Numbered from the stretch's first letter, positions 1-8,627 are shown. The stretch: DNA of 64,000 bases from Parvibaculaceae bacterium PLY_AMNH_Bact1 (GCA_032881465.1 CP126168.1:1054001-1118000); one strand, 5' to 3'. The notes: generated by a model not told the origin, from the letters alone. Made by a program: numbers and translations.

Positions 1-130
1 TCCAGATTTTGGAACGGTTGAAGGCGCCTTTCAAATTACCTCGCTTGAATATGCAGGCTCTCATGAAGACGAGCTCCGCTTTGAGCTTGCCCTTGAGTCT
101 GCCGGGCAACTTCTTTTCACGGGCGCATGA
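1..130 (+). CDS. GTA major tail protein (gp9 type), C-terminal fragment
   Basis: An open frame enters from the left edge, is read from base 2, and ends at TGA 128-130. It gives the last 42 residues of a protein. The ending, with GAFQITSLEY and a terminal SAGQLLFTGA, resembles the C-terminus of TP901-1/GTA major tail tube proteins, which form the tube of the GTA tail. It sits directly before the gp10 homologue, with one base between its stop and the next ATG, which is the standard GTA gene order. Only the fragment is visible, so the call rests on the ending and the context. Confidence 0.7.
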   Translation, partial: PDFGTVEGAFQITSLEYAGSHEDELRFELALESAGQLLFTGA

Positions 131-131
131 C

Positions 132-533
132 ATGGTGAACCGACATCGCGGTGAAGTAGAGCTCAAAATAGACGGTAAGAGCCACACGCTCTGTCTGACC
201 TTAGGCGCGCTCGCCCATCTGGAAGCAGCCTATGGCGGTGAAGACATTCTGACCCTCGCCGAGCGCTTCTCCCGAGGCCATCTGACCAGCACGGATGCCT
301 TGAACCTGTTGCAGGCGGGTCTGAAAGGCGGCCGCCACGAGTGCGCTGCGCTTGATCTTGAAAACCTGAGCTTTGAGGGCGGTATGGCCGGTTTGATCCG
401 CATCCTGGCGGACCTGCTCCGGGTGACGTTTGGAGGTTCGGAGATAGAGGGCATCGAAAAAGCCGAAGCCGAGATGAACAAGCAAGAGGAGGACAAACAG
501 GATATGCCCCCTTTCCCTGGAAGGCCCTCTTGA
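132..533 (+). CDS. GTA gp10-like tail-assembly chaperone
   Basis: A 133-aa protein starting MVNRHRGEVE and matching the GTA gp10 family (Phage_TAC_11). The body is the compact helical part of the family (LTLGALAHLE, then a GRHECAALDL stretch), followed by an acidic, charged tail from about residue 105. A longer frame is open upstream, but ATG 132 is where family similarity begins and it abuts the gp9 stop. It probably guides tail-tube assembly around the tape measure. The last ten codons hold an X XXY YYZ heptamer (CCCTTTC, 509-515) in the zero frame, and slipping there fuses this protein to the next chaperone. TGA at 531 ends the unshifted product. Confidence 0.85.
   Translation: MVNRHRGEVELKIDGKSHTLCLTLGALAHLEAAYGGEDILTLAERFSRGHLTSTDALNLLQAGLKGGRHECAALDLENLSFEGGMAGLIRILADLLRVTFGGSEIEGIEKAEAEMNKQEEDKQDMPPFPGRPS
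487..515 (+). promoter_or_regulatory. Candidate -1 programmed frameshift site
   Basis: A perfect AGGAGG lies at 487-492 and a slippery heptamer C CCT TTC at 509-515, phased so that CCT (510-512) and TTC (513-515) are zero-frame gp10 codons. After a -1 slip, reading continues CCC TGG AAG into the next frame, which stays open to 718. The zero-frame stop is only 15 nt past the heptamer. An internal Shine-Dalgarno sequence upstream and a slippery heptamer are the known layout of bacterial -1 sites such as dnaX, although 16 nt of spacing is on the long side. No strong downstream hairpin is evident by eye. Confidence 0.55.
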
Positions 534-718
534 GCTTTGCCTGCGGCGTGCTGCACTGGACACCAAGGGACTTCTGGTCGGCGACTTTATCTGAGCTGGA
601 AGGGGCAGCGTTGGCATTTGCCCCCGGTGAAAATGGCGCAATGCCAAGGGGCGGCCTTATCGGTCTGATGGCGCGCTTCCCTGATGATGATACAGGAAGA
701 AATTTGGATGGAATTTGA
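530..718 (+). CDS. GTA second tail-assembly chaperone (rcc01693/Phage_TAC_6 type)
   Basis: This frame encodes the short chaperone that normally sits between gp10 and the tape measure, recognised by GVLHWTPRDFW followed by T-x-x-EL. The conserved family start (F-x-W-x-x-L) lies upstream of any start codon: between 428 and 530 this frame has no ATG, GTG or TTG, and TTG 530 would begin after the motif. The whole domain is produced only if ribosomes slip -1 at 509-515, giving a 195-aa gp10 fusion (128 residues from gp10 plus 67 from here). That is the lambda G/GT arrangement. TTG 530 is given as the only independent start. A one-base sequencing error in the C run is the alternative explanation. 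Confidence 0.6.
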   Translation: MSFACGVLHWTPRDFWSATLSELEGAALAFAPGENGAMPRGGLIGLMARFPDDDTGRNLDGI

Positions 719-1394
719 GAGTTTCGATGTGCGGCGATTGTCGTCGGACGTGGCCGGCCTTCGTGCGGAGTTTGACGCGACAGCGAGTGCCAGCGGACGG
801 CTCGGCAAAGAAGCCAAGACCGCCTTTGCGGGCATCACACGAGAAGGGGACCGTGCCTCCAGAGTGGGACAGGATTTGCAACGCTCCCTTGGATCAGCGT
901 TCGACGATCTGGTGATGGGCGGGCGGTCGTTACAAGACGTATTGAAATCCCTCGCGGTCGATCTCGCAAAATTGGCGGCACAGGACATTTTTGGAACCGG
1001 GGTTGGGGGTGGTCGATCGGGAACCAGCGGGTCAGTATTAGGAGATCTGTTTGGATCAATCCTGACACCCAATACCAAAGGGAATGTGTTTTCTCAGGGG
1101 TCACCTTTAATGGGCCCTGTGCAGGCCTTTGCAAAGGGGGGCGTGCTGTCCGACCCAACCCTTTTCTCAATGCGGGGTGGGGTAGGGCTTGCCGGTGAAG
1201 CGGGTGCTGAGGCGATCCTGCCGCTTGCCCGTGGCGCGGATGGAAAGCTTGGTGTGGCATCGCGAGGAAACGGCCAAGCCCTCAACATCACTTTCAATGT
1301 CACTGCGACCGACGCGGCAAGTTTTAAGCGCAGCGAAAGCCAGATCGCCACGATGCTTCAGCGCACGGTCAGTCGCGGCAATCGCAACCTTTAA
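708..1394 (+). CDS. GTA tail tape measure protein (gp11 type)
   Basis: A 228-aa protein in the tape-measure position. It has an N-terminal helical stretch (about residues 1-85), a Gly/Ser-rich middle and a C-terminal segment with AFAKGGV, LAGEAGAEAILPL and ITFNVTATDA, all typical of GTA gp11, which is much shorter than siphophage tape measures. ATG 708 was chosen because AGGAAGA (694-700) lies seven bases upstream. ATG 684 is in frame but lacks such a site and would overlap the preceding gene further. It presumably sets tail length and is threaded by the two chaperones upstream. Confidence 0.85.
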   Translation: MEFESFDVRRLSSDVAGLRAEFDATASASGRLGKEAKTAFAGITREGDRASRVGQDLQRSLGSAFDDLVMGGRSLQDVLKSLAVDLAKLAAQDIFGTGVGGGRSGTSGSVLGDLFGSILTPNTKGNVFSQGSPLMGPVQAFAKGGVLSDPTLFSMRGGVGLAGEAGAEAILPLARGADGKLGVASRGNGQALNITFNVTATDAASFKRSESQIATMLQRTVSRGNRNL

Positions 1395-1408
1395 GAAGAG
1401 AAGCAGAA

Positions 1409-2047
1409 ATGGCATTCCATGAAGTTCGCTTTCCGCTTGAAGTCGGTTTTGGCTCTTCAGGCGGTCCGGAGCGGCGTACGGAAATAGTGACGCTTGGCTC
1501 GGGTCACGAAGAACGCAACTCACCCTGGGCTGATAGCCGCCGGCGGTATGATGCGGGTTATGGCATTCGGTCCCTGGAAGACCTGCATACCGTGATTGCT
1601 TTTTTTGAAACCCGCCACGGGCGGTTGCATGGGTTTCGCTGGAAGGACCGCGCCGATCATGCGTCCGGTGCGTATGGGGCACCGGTGACATCCTCCGATG
1701 AGCTTCTGGGAACGGGTGACGGCGCCAATACGGCCTTCACTCTCACCAAACACTATGCCTCCGGTGGGGAGACCTATGTGCGAACCATTGCAAAGCCTGT
1801 GGAGGGCACTGTGCGTGTTGCGGTCGATGGCGTGGAACAGGCACTGGCCTCCAACTTTGTTCTGGATGCGACCACGGGCGTTGTCATTTTTTTGAGCGGA
1901 CATGAGCCTGCACCTGGTCAAAATGTGACAGCAGGCTTTGAGTTCGATGTGCCCGTGCGCTTCGACACAGACTTTCTCGATATTTCTCTCACAGGCTTTG
2001 ATGCCGGTGACATCCCTTCCATACCGATCGTTGAGATCCGCGTTTGA
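1409..2047 (+). CDS. GTA distal tail protein, DUF2460 (gp12)
   Basis: A 212-aa DUF2460 protein. The N-terminal half carries the family pattern: MAFHEVRFP start, ERRTEIVTLGSGHEERNSPW, then RRRYDAGYG and a FFETRHGRLHGFRWKD motif around residues 66-82. The C-terminal half is a beta-rich domain. In RcGTA this protein forms the distal tail ring at the tail tip. It lies 14 bp after the tape-measure gene behind a purine-rich leader (aagaagagaagcag). Length is normal for the family. Confidence 0.93.
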   Translation: MAFHEVRFPLEVGFGSSGGPERRTEIVTLGSGHEERNSPWADSRRRYDAGYGIRSLEDLHTVIAFFETRHGRLHGFRWKDRADHASGAYGAPVTSSDELLGTGDGANTAFTLTKHYASGGETYVRTIAKPVEGTVRVAVDGVEQALASNFVLDATTGVVIFLSGHEPAPGQNVTAGFEFDVPVRFDTDFLDISLTGFDAGDIPSIPIVEIRV

Positions 2048-2087
2048 CTTGGGGGAATGACGAAATGCGACCGACGGAAAACACAAA

Positions 2088-2975
2088 ATGAAATCTCTTT
2101 CTCCTGATCTCCAGGCGCATTTGGAGAGCGGCGCGACCACTCTATGCTCTTGTTGGAAGCTCACGCGACGTGATGGCGTGTTGCTGGGCTTCACAGATCA
2201 CGACCGGCCTCTGAGTTTCGATGGCACATTGTTTGAGGCCGCAGCAGGCTTCACCGCAAGTTCCATCTCATCATCCAGCGGCTTGGCCGTGGACAATCTG
2301 GATGTTTTGGGGGCGCTCTCGTCAGATCATCTGGAAGACGGGGATCTCGCTGCGGGTCTCTATGACGATGCGGACATTGAAATCTGGCGGGTGAACTGGC
2401 AGGCAACCGCCCAGCGGGTTTTGATGCGCAAAGGCAATCTTGGCGAAATCAGCCGAGGGCCTACCGGGTTTACCGCTGAGGTGCGTGGCCTCTCCCATCG
2501 TCTGAACCAGCCGACTGGGCGTCTTTATCAATATGCCTGTGATGCAGATCTGGGCGATGCGCGATGCGGTGTTTCTCTAAACCAAAGCACATTCACCGGC
2601 ACCGGTTCGGTCGTGAGCGTCTCAGACAATCGAGAGATGACTGTAACCGGGTTGGACGCCTATTCAGACGCATGGTTCACCCGAGGGTTGCTGACCTTCA
2701 CTTCCGGCGTCAATCAGAATGAGGTGTTGGAAATAAAGCGCCACTCCAAACGGGCAGGCGCGGTCGTGCTGGAAGTGTGGCATGCGCCCGCGCAAGCTAT
2801 AGAGGACGGCGTGACCTTGAGCGTGACGGCTGGGTGCAACAAACAATTTCAAACCTGTCGCGCGAAATTTACTAACGCGGCAAGGTTTCGCGGCTTCCCG
2901 CATATGCCCGGAAACGACTTCGCGCTCTCTTATCCGGTGCTCGGCCATAACAATGATGGGGGCAGCCAGGTATGA
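2088..2975 (+). CDS. GTA baseplate hub protein, DUF2163 (gp13)
   Basis: A 295-aa DUF2163 protein. The N-terminal domain (about residues 1-170) has the LTRRDGVLLGFTDHDRPL motif typical of gp13, and the C-terminal phage_BR0599-like part ends with CNKQFQTCRAKF, FRGFPHMPGND and conserved Cys residues. It is a baseplate hub component at the tail tip. A 40-bp gap separates it from gp12, and its stop overlaps the start of the NlpC/P60 gene by four bases (ATGA), so translation is probably coupled. Confidence 0.93.
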   Translation: MKSLSPDLQAHLESGATTLCSCWKLTRRDGVLLGFTDHDRPLSFDGTLFEAAAGFTASSISSSSGLAVDNLDVLGALSSDHLEDGDLAAGLYDDADIEIWRVNWQATAQRVLMRKGNLGEISRGPTGFTAEVRGLSHRLNQPTGRLYQYACDADLGDARCGVSLNQSTFTGTGSVVSVSDNREMTVTGLDAYSDAWFTRGLLTFTSGVNQNEVLEIKRHSKRAGAVVLEVWHAPAQAIEDGVTLSVTAGCNKQFQTCRAKFTNAARFRGFPHMPGNDFALSYPVLGHNNDGGSQV

Positions 2976-3430
2976 CCGGTGACATCACGCCAGTTCAAAT
3001 CGTTGATTGCGCGCGCCGCTGGATTGGTACGCCTTATCGCCATCAGGCAAGCAAATGTGGCGTGGGAGCCGACTGTCTTGGTCTTATCCGTGGTGTTTAC
3101 CGGGACCTTTACGCGCAAGAGCCGGAGACACCACTAGCTTACACGCCCGACTGGGCAGAGGTGCCGGGTCTGGATGGCACGCGAACCGAGACAATGGCGG
3201 AGGCGGCCCGCACGCATCTTGTTGAGCTTGATAAAGCAGAGGCAGAACCCGGCGACGTGCTTTTGTTTCGCATGACACCCGGCGCGGTGGCCAAGCACGC
3301 TGCGGTCAAAAGTTTTGAGGGTCGGATGATCCATGCCTGTTCCGGACGTGCTGTCGCGGAGGTGCATATGGGTACTTGGTGGCCACGCCACCTCGCCTTT
3401 GCATTTCGATTTCCAGGAGAACTTGACTAG
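2972..3430 (+). CDS. GTA NlpC/P60 peptidase (gp14)
   Basis: A 152-aa cysteine peptidase of the NlpC/P60 fold. The catalytic pair is visible as Cys35 in GADCLGL and His109 in KHAAV, with the PGDVLLFR motif at about residues 93-100. In RcGTA the equivalent protein is a tail-tip component that can cut peptidoglycan cross-links so DNA can enter the recipient. It starts inside the gp13 stop (ATGA), and its TAG shares one base with the GTG of the next gene. Confidence 0.93.
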   Translation: MTGDITPVQIVDCARRWIGTPYRHQASKCGVGADCLGLIRGVYRDLYAQEPETPLAYTPDWAEVPGLDGTRTETMAEAARTHLVELDKAEAEPGDVLLFRMTPGAVAKHAAVKSFEGRMIHACSGRAVAEVHMGTWWPRHLAFAFRFPGELD

Positions 3431-6400
3431 TGGCTTCCGTCCTCCTAAGCGCGGCAGGGTCCGCCGTCGGATCTGCAGCTCTGCCAGCAGGCGTGAATTT
3501 TCTCGGCGCGAATATTTCCGGCGCCGCAATTGGCAACGCTGTCGGCACAATCGTCGGGTCGTTGATTGATGATGAGCTCTTTGGCACATCTGTTACCCGA
3601 GACGGACCACGTCTGTCAGACCTTGATGTTCAGGCGTCCACCGAAGGAGCGGCCATCCCGCGGGTGTACGGGCGCGTGCGCCTGTCCGGTCAGGTGATTT
3701 GGTCGACAAAGTTCAAAGAGACAGCCACGACGACGTCAAACAATAGTGGCGGTGGCGGCGGCAAGGGCAGCCGCCGTGCAGGAAATACCGTAGAAACGAC
3801 CACCTATACCTATTCTGTCTCCTGCGCGATCGCTCTTTGCGAAGGACCCATTACCCGTATTGGGGGCATCTGGGCTGATGGCAAGCTGCTGGACCTGTCT
3901 GGACTTTCTTATCGCACCTATCTTGGAACGGAAACGCAGATGCCCGACAGCACCATTGAGGCTGTTGAAGGTGCTGGCAATGTACCAGCCTATCAGGGCC
4001 TGGCTTACATTGTGTTTGATGATTTGCAGCTCGCCAATTTTGGTAACCGCTTGCCGCAGCTGTCAATCGAGGTGTATCGAGCGCTCAGTGATGTTGAGCA
4101 GGACATCAAAGCCGTCACGATCATCCCTGGTGCAACGGAGTTCGGTTACGACACACAAGCCTTTCGGCGGATCTTCGCCGACGGTGTCAGTGACGCTGAA
4201 AACACGAACAATCGCATAGGATTGACTGACTGGCAGGTGTCCCTGAATGACCTGCAGGCCACATGTCCGAATGTGAGCGCCGCAGCACTTGTCGTGAGTT
4301 GGTATGGTGATGACCTTCGCTGTGGGTCCTGTTCCTTGTCTCCAAAGGTGGACCGTCAGGACAAAGCGACCATCCCCGAAAACTGGCAAGTGGCAGGAGT
4401 AGGGCGCGGCACGGCAGGGGAGGTCAGCCGGGTCAGTGGACGTCCGGCCTTTGGTGGTACGCCGTCTGATGCTTCTGTCAGGCGCGCAATTGTAGATCTT
4501 AAAAACCGAGGTCTCTCGGTCTGCTTTTATCCGTTCATCCTGATGGATGTACCCTCAGACAATGGCCTGCCCGATCCCTATGGCTGCACTGAGCAGGCGG
4601 CTTACCCCTGGCGGGGGCGCATTTCGATTGACCCGGCGCCAGGCTTTGTAGGCTCTCCAGACAAGACGGCAGCTGTGGCAGCAGATGTTGCAGCTTTCTT
4701 CGGGACCGCGTCAGCGAGTGATTTTTCTGTGACAGCCACAGGCATCACCTATTCCGGTCCGCAGGAATGGTCTTACCGCCGGATGATCCTTCATAACGCA
4801 GCGTTGTGTGTCTGGGCCGGCGGCGTTGAATCCTTTCTCATCGGATCAGAAATGCGCGGCCTGACGCAGCTGCGCGATGGTGCTGCGACATACCCTGCAG
4901 TTGCTGAACTGAAAGCGCTTGCCAGTGAGGTGCGCGCATTGTTGGGGCCGACGACCAAGATTTCCTACGCTGCCGATTGGTCTGAATATTTTGGTCACCA
5001 TCCCGCAGACGGAAGTGGCGATGTTTTCTTTCATCTCGACCCGCTTTGGTCTGATAGCAATATCGACTTTGTCGGCATCGACAATTACATGCCTCTTGCC
5101 GATTGGCGGGACGGCCACACGCATCTTGATGCGGACACAGGCGTCACAAATATTTATGAGCTCGACTATCTGAAGAGCAATGTGAACGGTGGCGAGGGCT
5201 ATGACTGGTACTATGCCAGTGCCGCGGATCGCGATAACCAACACCGGACCCCCATCACAGATGGCGCACACGGGAAGCCGTGGGTCTATCGGTACAAGGA
5301 TTTGCAGAACTGGTGGAGCAACACCCATGTTAATCGGCCAGGTGGTGTAGAAAGCGGCGGTGCCACAAATTGGGTGCCCAGGGCAAAGCCCATACGTTTC
5401 ACAGAACTTGGCTGTCCTGCGGTCGATAAAGGCGCCAATCAACCCAATGTCTTTGTCGATCCAAAGTCGTCTGAGAGCAATCTGCCTTACCATTCAAATG
5501 GAATACGTGACGACTATATCCAACGCCGGTTTCTGGAAGCCCATCTGACCTCTTGGCAAGACGCTGATGTAAATCCCGTTTCGCCGATTTACGGCGGGCG
5601 CATGGTCGATACCAACCATCTCTACATCTGGACCTGGGATGCGCGCCCGTATCCTTCCTTCCCCTCTCTCACGTCGGTCTGGTCAGACGGGGATAACTGG
5701 CAACTCGGGCATTGGATTACCGGTCGATTAGGCGCGGTGCCTCTGGTTCTTCTTGTGCCTGAAATCGCAAAAGCGGGTGGGGACGTGCCCCTGGATGCAG
5801 GAAATCTCACGGGAACGGTCGACGGTTTCGTTATTGATCGCATCTTGTCCCCGCGCCAGGCAATTGAACCCCTGATGCTCGCGCATTTCTTTGATGCGGT
5901 GGAAAGCGAAGGTGTTGTTCAGTTTCATCATATGGGGAAGGCGTCTTCTCTTTCTTTGACAGCGGCTGATTTGGCGGTTGAGGAGGGATCGGCGCGTGCA
6001 GGCTTCACGCTCACCCGTGGTCAGGAAACCGAATTGCCGTTCGCCGCGAAGCTCACGTTTCTGGATGCTCAGGCAGCCTATCGACAGGCAGCGGTGGAAG
6101 CCCGTCGGGCAACAGTCTCATCGCAGCGTGTCTCTATGGCGGCTTTGCCCATGGTCCTTACCCAGGCTGACGCTCAGCGCATTGCCGAAATCTGGTTGCA
6201 GAACACCTGGGTGAAACGGGAACGTGCTTCTCTGGCGCTGCCGCCAAGTCGGCTGGCGCTTGACCCAGGCGACGTGGTGACACTCGATCTCGGGCACCGA
6301 ATGGTGGACTACCACCTCACCGGTCTCTCTGATGAGGGAGCAATCGAGGCTGAGGCGGTGAAGACCGACGCAAGTGTGTTTGGCATTCTCGCAGCACCCG

Positions 6401-7377
6401 ATCGTGTGCAACCCGCAGAGACCGTATCGAGTTTTGGGCCACCTGACGTGACCTTTCTCGATTTGCCATTGCTCAGTGGCGAGCAGGTGGCGCATGCGCC
6501 GTTCATTGCCGCAACTGCGGTGCCATGGCCGGACAGTGTCGCACTCTATCGAAGCGCAACCGGCTCCGGTTTTGCCCTCGACCGTGTGGTGGATGTGCCT
6601 GCTACCATGGGTCGAACGCTGACAGCGCTTCCTGCCGGTCCGGCAAGCCGATGGGACAGGGCAAATTCAGTTGAGGTGCGCCTGACGAGCGGCGAATTGC
6701 AATCTGTCTCCGAGCAGGCGCTTCTCAATGGGGCGAACCTCGCTGCACTGGAAACAGCGCCGGGTGTCTGGGAGGTGATCCAGTTCGGGCAAGCAGACCT
6801 GATTGACGTGAACACCTACCACCTGAGCCATTTGCTGCGCGGCCAGGCGGGCACAGAACAGGCGATGGCGGAAACGCTTGAGCCTGGTGCCCGGTTCGTC
6901 CTCTTAGATGAGGCCGTACAGCAGATTGGTTTGTCGTCCGCGGAGCGCGGCCTAGCCGTTCATTTCCGCTATGGGCCCGGCCAATATGGCATTGATCATG
7001 AGACATATGCGACAGAGGTACATGCCTTTGACGGTATTGGCCTGCGTCCACTATCGCCTGTTCATATCAAGGGAAGGCGGAATGAAACCGGTGACATTGA
7101 CCTTTCCTGGGTGCGGCGGTCTCGCTTGGATGGCGACAGCTGGGCCGGGCTCGACGTGCCTTTAGGAGAAGAGATCGAAGCCTATGAGATTGATGTGCTC
7201 GAAGGGGGAAACGTGAAGCGCACTCTCGCGGCGTCAACCATGTCGACTGTTTACACCAGCGCCGATCAGATCGCTGATTTCGGCAGCGGCGATTTTCCAA
7301 CCCTCGATCTTGAGATCAGCCAATTGAGCCAAGCGTTTGGCCGTGGCACCAGCAGAAAGGTCACTCTCCATGTCTGA
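3430..7377 (+). CDS. GTA host-specificity/megatron protein with TIM-barrel domain (gp15)
   Basis: A 1315-aa protein, the usual size for GTA gp15. The N-terminus is glycine-rich and hydrophobic (about 1-45), and a VPRVYGR-like baseplate motif (AAIPRVYGR) follows. The GTA TIM-barrel-like domain spans roughly 440-720, with GSEMRGLTQLRD, DFVGIDNYMPLADWRDG and the conserved RFTELGCPAVDKGANQPN. A phage-tail domain follows at about 780-960, then a beta-rich C-terminal region. It forms the tail fibre/central baseplate that contacts the recipient. The start is GTG 3430, whose G is the last base of the gp14 stop. The reading frame is unbroken. Confidence 0.95.
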   Translation: MASVLLSAAGSAVGSAALPAGVNFLGANISGAAIGNAVGTIVGSLIDDELFGTSVTRDGPRLSDLDVQASTEGAAIPRVYGRVRLSGQVIWSTKFKETATTTSNNSGGGGGKGSRRAGNTVETTTYTYSVSCAIALCEGPITRIGGIWADGKLLDLSGLSYRTYLGTETQMPDSTIEAVEGAGNVPAYQGLAYIVFDDLQLANFGNRLPQLSIEVYRALSDVEQDIKAVTIIPGATEFGYDTQAFRRIFADGVSDAENTNNRIGLTDWQVSLNDLQATCPNVSAAALVVSWYGDDLRCGSCSLSPKVDRQDKATIPENWQVAGVGRGTAGEVSRVSGRPAFGGTPSDASVRRAIVDLKNRGLSVCFYPFILMDVPSDNGLPDPYGCTEQAAYPWRGRISIDPAPGFVGSPDKTAAVAADVAAFFGTASASDFSVTATGITYSGPQEWSYRRMILHNAALCVWAGGVESFLIGSEMRGLTQLRDGAATYPAVAELKALASEVRALLGPTTKISYAADWSEYFGHHPADGSGDVFFHLDPLWSDSNIDFVGIDNYMPLADWRDGHTHLDADTGVTNIYELDYLKSNVNGGEGYDWYYASAADRDNQHRTPITDGAHGKPWVYRYKDLQNWWSNTHVNRPGGVESGGATNWVPRAKPIRFTELGCPAVDKGANQPNVFVDPKSSESNLPYHSNGIRDDYIQRRFLEAHLTSWQDADVNPVSPIYGGRMVDTNHLYIWTWDARPYPSFPSLTSVWSDGDNWQLGHWITGRLGAVPLVLLVPEIAKAGGDVPLDAGNLTGTVDGFVIDRILSPRQAIEPLMLAHFFDAVESEGVVQFHHMGKASSLSLTAADLAVEEGSARAGFTLTRGQETELPFAAKLTFLDAQAAYRQAAVEARRATVSSQRVSMAALPMVLTQADAQRIAEIWLQNTWVKRERASLALPPSRLALDPGDVVTLDLGHRMVDYHLTGLSDEGAIEAEAVKTDASVFGILAAPDRVQPAETVSSFGPPDVTFLDLPLLSGEQVAHAPFIAATAVPWPDSVALYRSATGSGFALDRVVDVPATMGRTLTALPAGPASRWDRANSVEVRLTSGELQSVSEQALLNGANLAALETAPGVWEVIQFGQADLIDVNTYHLSHLLRGQAGTEQAMAETLEPGARFVLLDEAVQQIGLSSAERGLAVHFRYGPGQYGIDHETYATEVHAFDGIGLRPLSPVHIKGRRNETGDIDLSWVRRSRLDGDSWAGLDVPLGEEIEAYEIDVLEGGNVKRTLAASTMSTVYTSADQIADFGSGDFPTLDLEISQLSQAFGRGTSRKVTLHV

Positions 7378-8089
7378 CACAACGCATCTTGCCTTATCTT
7401 TCGTGCAGGCGGCTCAGGCACAAAAGCATGTGACCGTGAATGAAGCGCTGAGCCGTTTGGACGCGCTGGTTCACTTAAGCGTCGAAAGTGCGACAGAGAC
7501 AGCGCCACCAGGGTCACCCGCAGAGGGTGCCAGATGGATTGTCGCCGATGGGGCCTCGGATGGGTGGGGTGGAGAAGACGGGAAAGTCGCCGCCTATATC
7601 GATGGGGCCTGGATGTTTCTCACCCCCAAGGCCGGATGGCAGGCATGGGTCGCGGCGACCCGAACCATGCTGATCTACGACGGGGGTGCCTGGGTCGGCG
7701 GGCCTGCGGGCACAGTCGCAGCTCTTACCGGAAATGGGGCCGCAACCTGCATCGAGACCCTCGAAACCAACCACACAATTGTTGCAGGTACCACCAACGA
7801 TACTGCGCTCATCATTCCAGACCGCGCCATTGTTTTAGGGGTGACGGGGAGGGTGCTGACCGACATCACAGGTCCTGCATCCTGGACTCTCGGGGTTGGC
7901 GTCGATCCAGCCCGGTATGGCAACACCATTGGCCTCCTCGCTGGCAGCACCGTGAATGGAGTAAGCGGAACCCCCACCGCCTATTATGGTGCAACGCCCG
8001 TCAGCGTGACCGGGACCGGTGGTGATTTCACCGGCGGCTCCCTCCGTCTCGCGCTTCACTATTTGGCGCTGGATGTACCCGCTACGTGA
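7370..8089 (+). CDS. DUF2793 family protein at the end of the GTA tail block
   Basis: A 239-aa protein. The first 110 residues are a clear DUF2793 domain (LALSFVQAAQAQKHVTVNEAL, then GARWIVADGASDGW, AAYIDGAWMFLTPKAGW, LIYDGGAWV), a domain found at the distal end of GTA and siphophage tail clusters. The remainder is Gly/Thr-rich and beta-like, resembling a fibre or decoration domain. ATG 7370 was chosen because AGAAAGG lies nine bases upstream and the domain starts there. It overlaps the end of gp15 by eight bases. Its exact role is unknown; receptor binding is a reasonable guess. Confidence 0.85.
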   Translation: MSDTTHLALSFVQAAQAQKHVTVNEALSRLDALVHLSVESATETAPPGSPAEGARWIVADGASDGWGGEDGKVAAYIDGAWMFLTPKAGWQAWVAATRTMLIYDGGAWVGGPAGTVAALTGNGAATCIETLETNHTIVAGTTNDTALIIPDRAIVLGVTGRVLTDITGPASWTLGVGVDPARYGNTIGLLAGSTVNGVSGTPTAYYGATPVSVTGTGGDFTGGSLRLALHYLALDVPAT

Positions 8090-8150
8090 CACGGCATTTT
8101 TGCCAAAAACAGAACTAGGAATAAAAACCTATATCGATTATGATCACGCT

Positions 8151-8627
8151 ATGACCCAGTCCCTAACCTTGCCACTAGAGATGCTAAAGCCCTCAAGACC
8201 ATTGAATCCCAAGAGAAATTTCAAACAGCCATCGGGAGAGTCGGTGATATGCGGCCGGGATCTGATCGTTCTGGGAGCCGCTGTGGCGCATTTCGGGCGT
8301 GGCCTGGACAACGATGTTCTGACGGCGATCAGCTGGGCGCTACTCAACCGGCGTACACAGTACACCCCAGACGCTGACGGATCAGTGCCCGTCGCCGAAA
8401 GCTGGGCTGCGACACTCTTGTCCGATCCGCTGGAACAGGAAACGGCGAAGGCGTTGGCCGCATTTACGCGGGTTCTAGCGGGCGGCGTCGCAGACCCGAC
8501 CGATGGCGCTTGCCGCTTTCACTGCCATGACGAAACTCCCAAATGGGCAGACAAAATGGATATTCGCGCAATTGTCGGGCCCTATCTCTTCTATGCCCCT
8601 ATATCGAAAGGCCTAGAAAAGTCTTGA
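8151..8627 (+). CDS. SleB/hydrolase_2-like protein with altered catalytic motif
   Basis: A 158-aa protein whose second half aligns by eye with cell wall hydrolases of the SleB/CwlJ family: ISWALLNRR matches the family's V-x-W-V-x-x-NR helix, VLAGGVADPTDGA matches the linker, and FHCHDETPKWADKM...GPYLFY matches the family ending. The segment that should carry the catalytic Glu (YGEARGE in active enzymes) reads HFGRGLDN, so the acidic residue is missing. It follows the DUF2793 gene by 61 bp on the same strand. A GTA-associated endolysin relative that is inactive or repurposed is the best reading. ATG 8151 lacks a good Shine-Dalgarno, so the start is uncertain. Confidence 0.6.
   Translation: MTQSLTLPLEMLKPSRPLNPKRNFKQPSGESVICGRDLIVLGAAVAHFGRGLDNDVLTAISWALLNRRTQYTPDADGSVPVAESWAATLLSDPLEQETAKALAAFTRVLAGGVADPTDGACRFHCHDETPKWADKMDIRAIVGPYLFYAPISKGLEKS

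Noticed and set aside
4846-5493. A 215-codon open frame on the minus strand
   Set aside because: Antisense to the TIM-barrel domain of GTA gp15; no recognisable protein.
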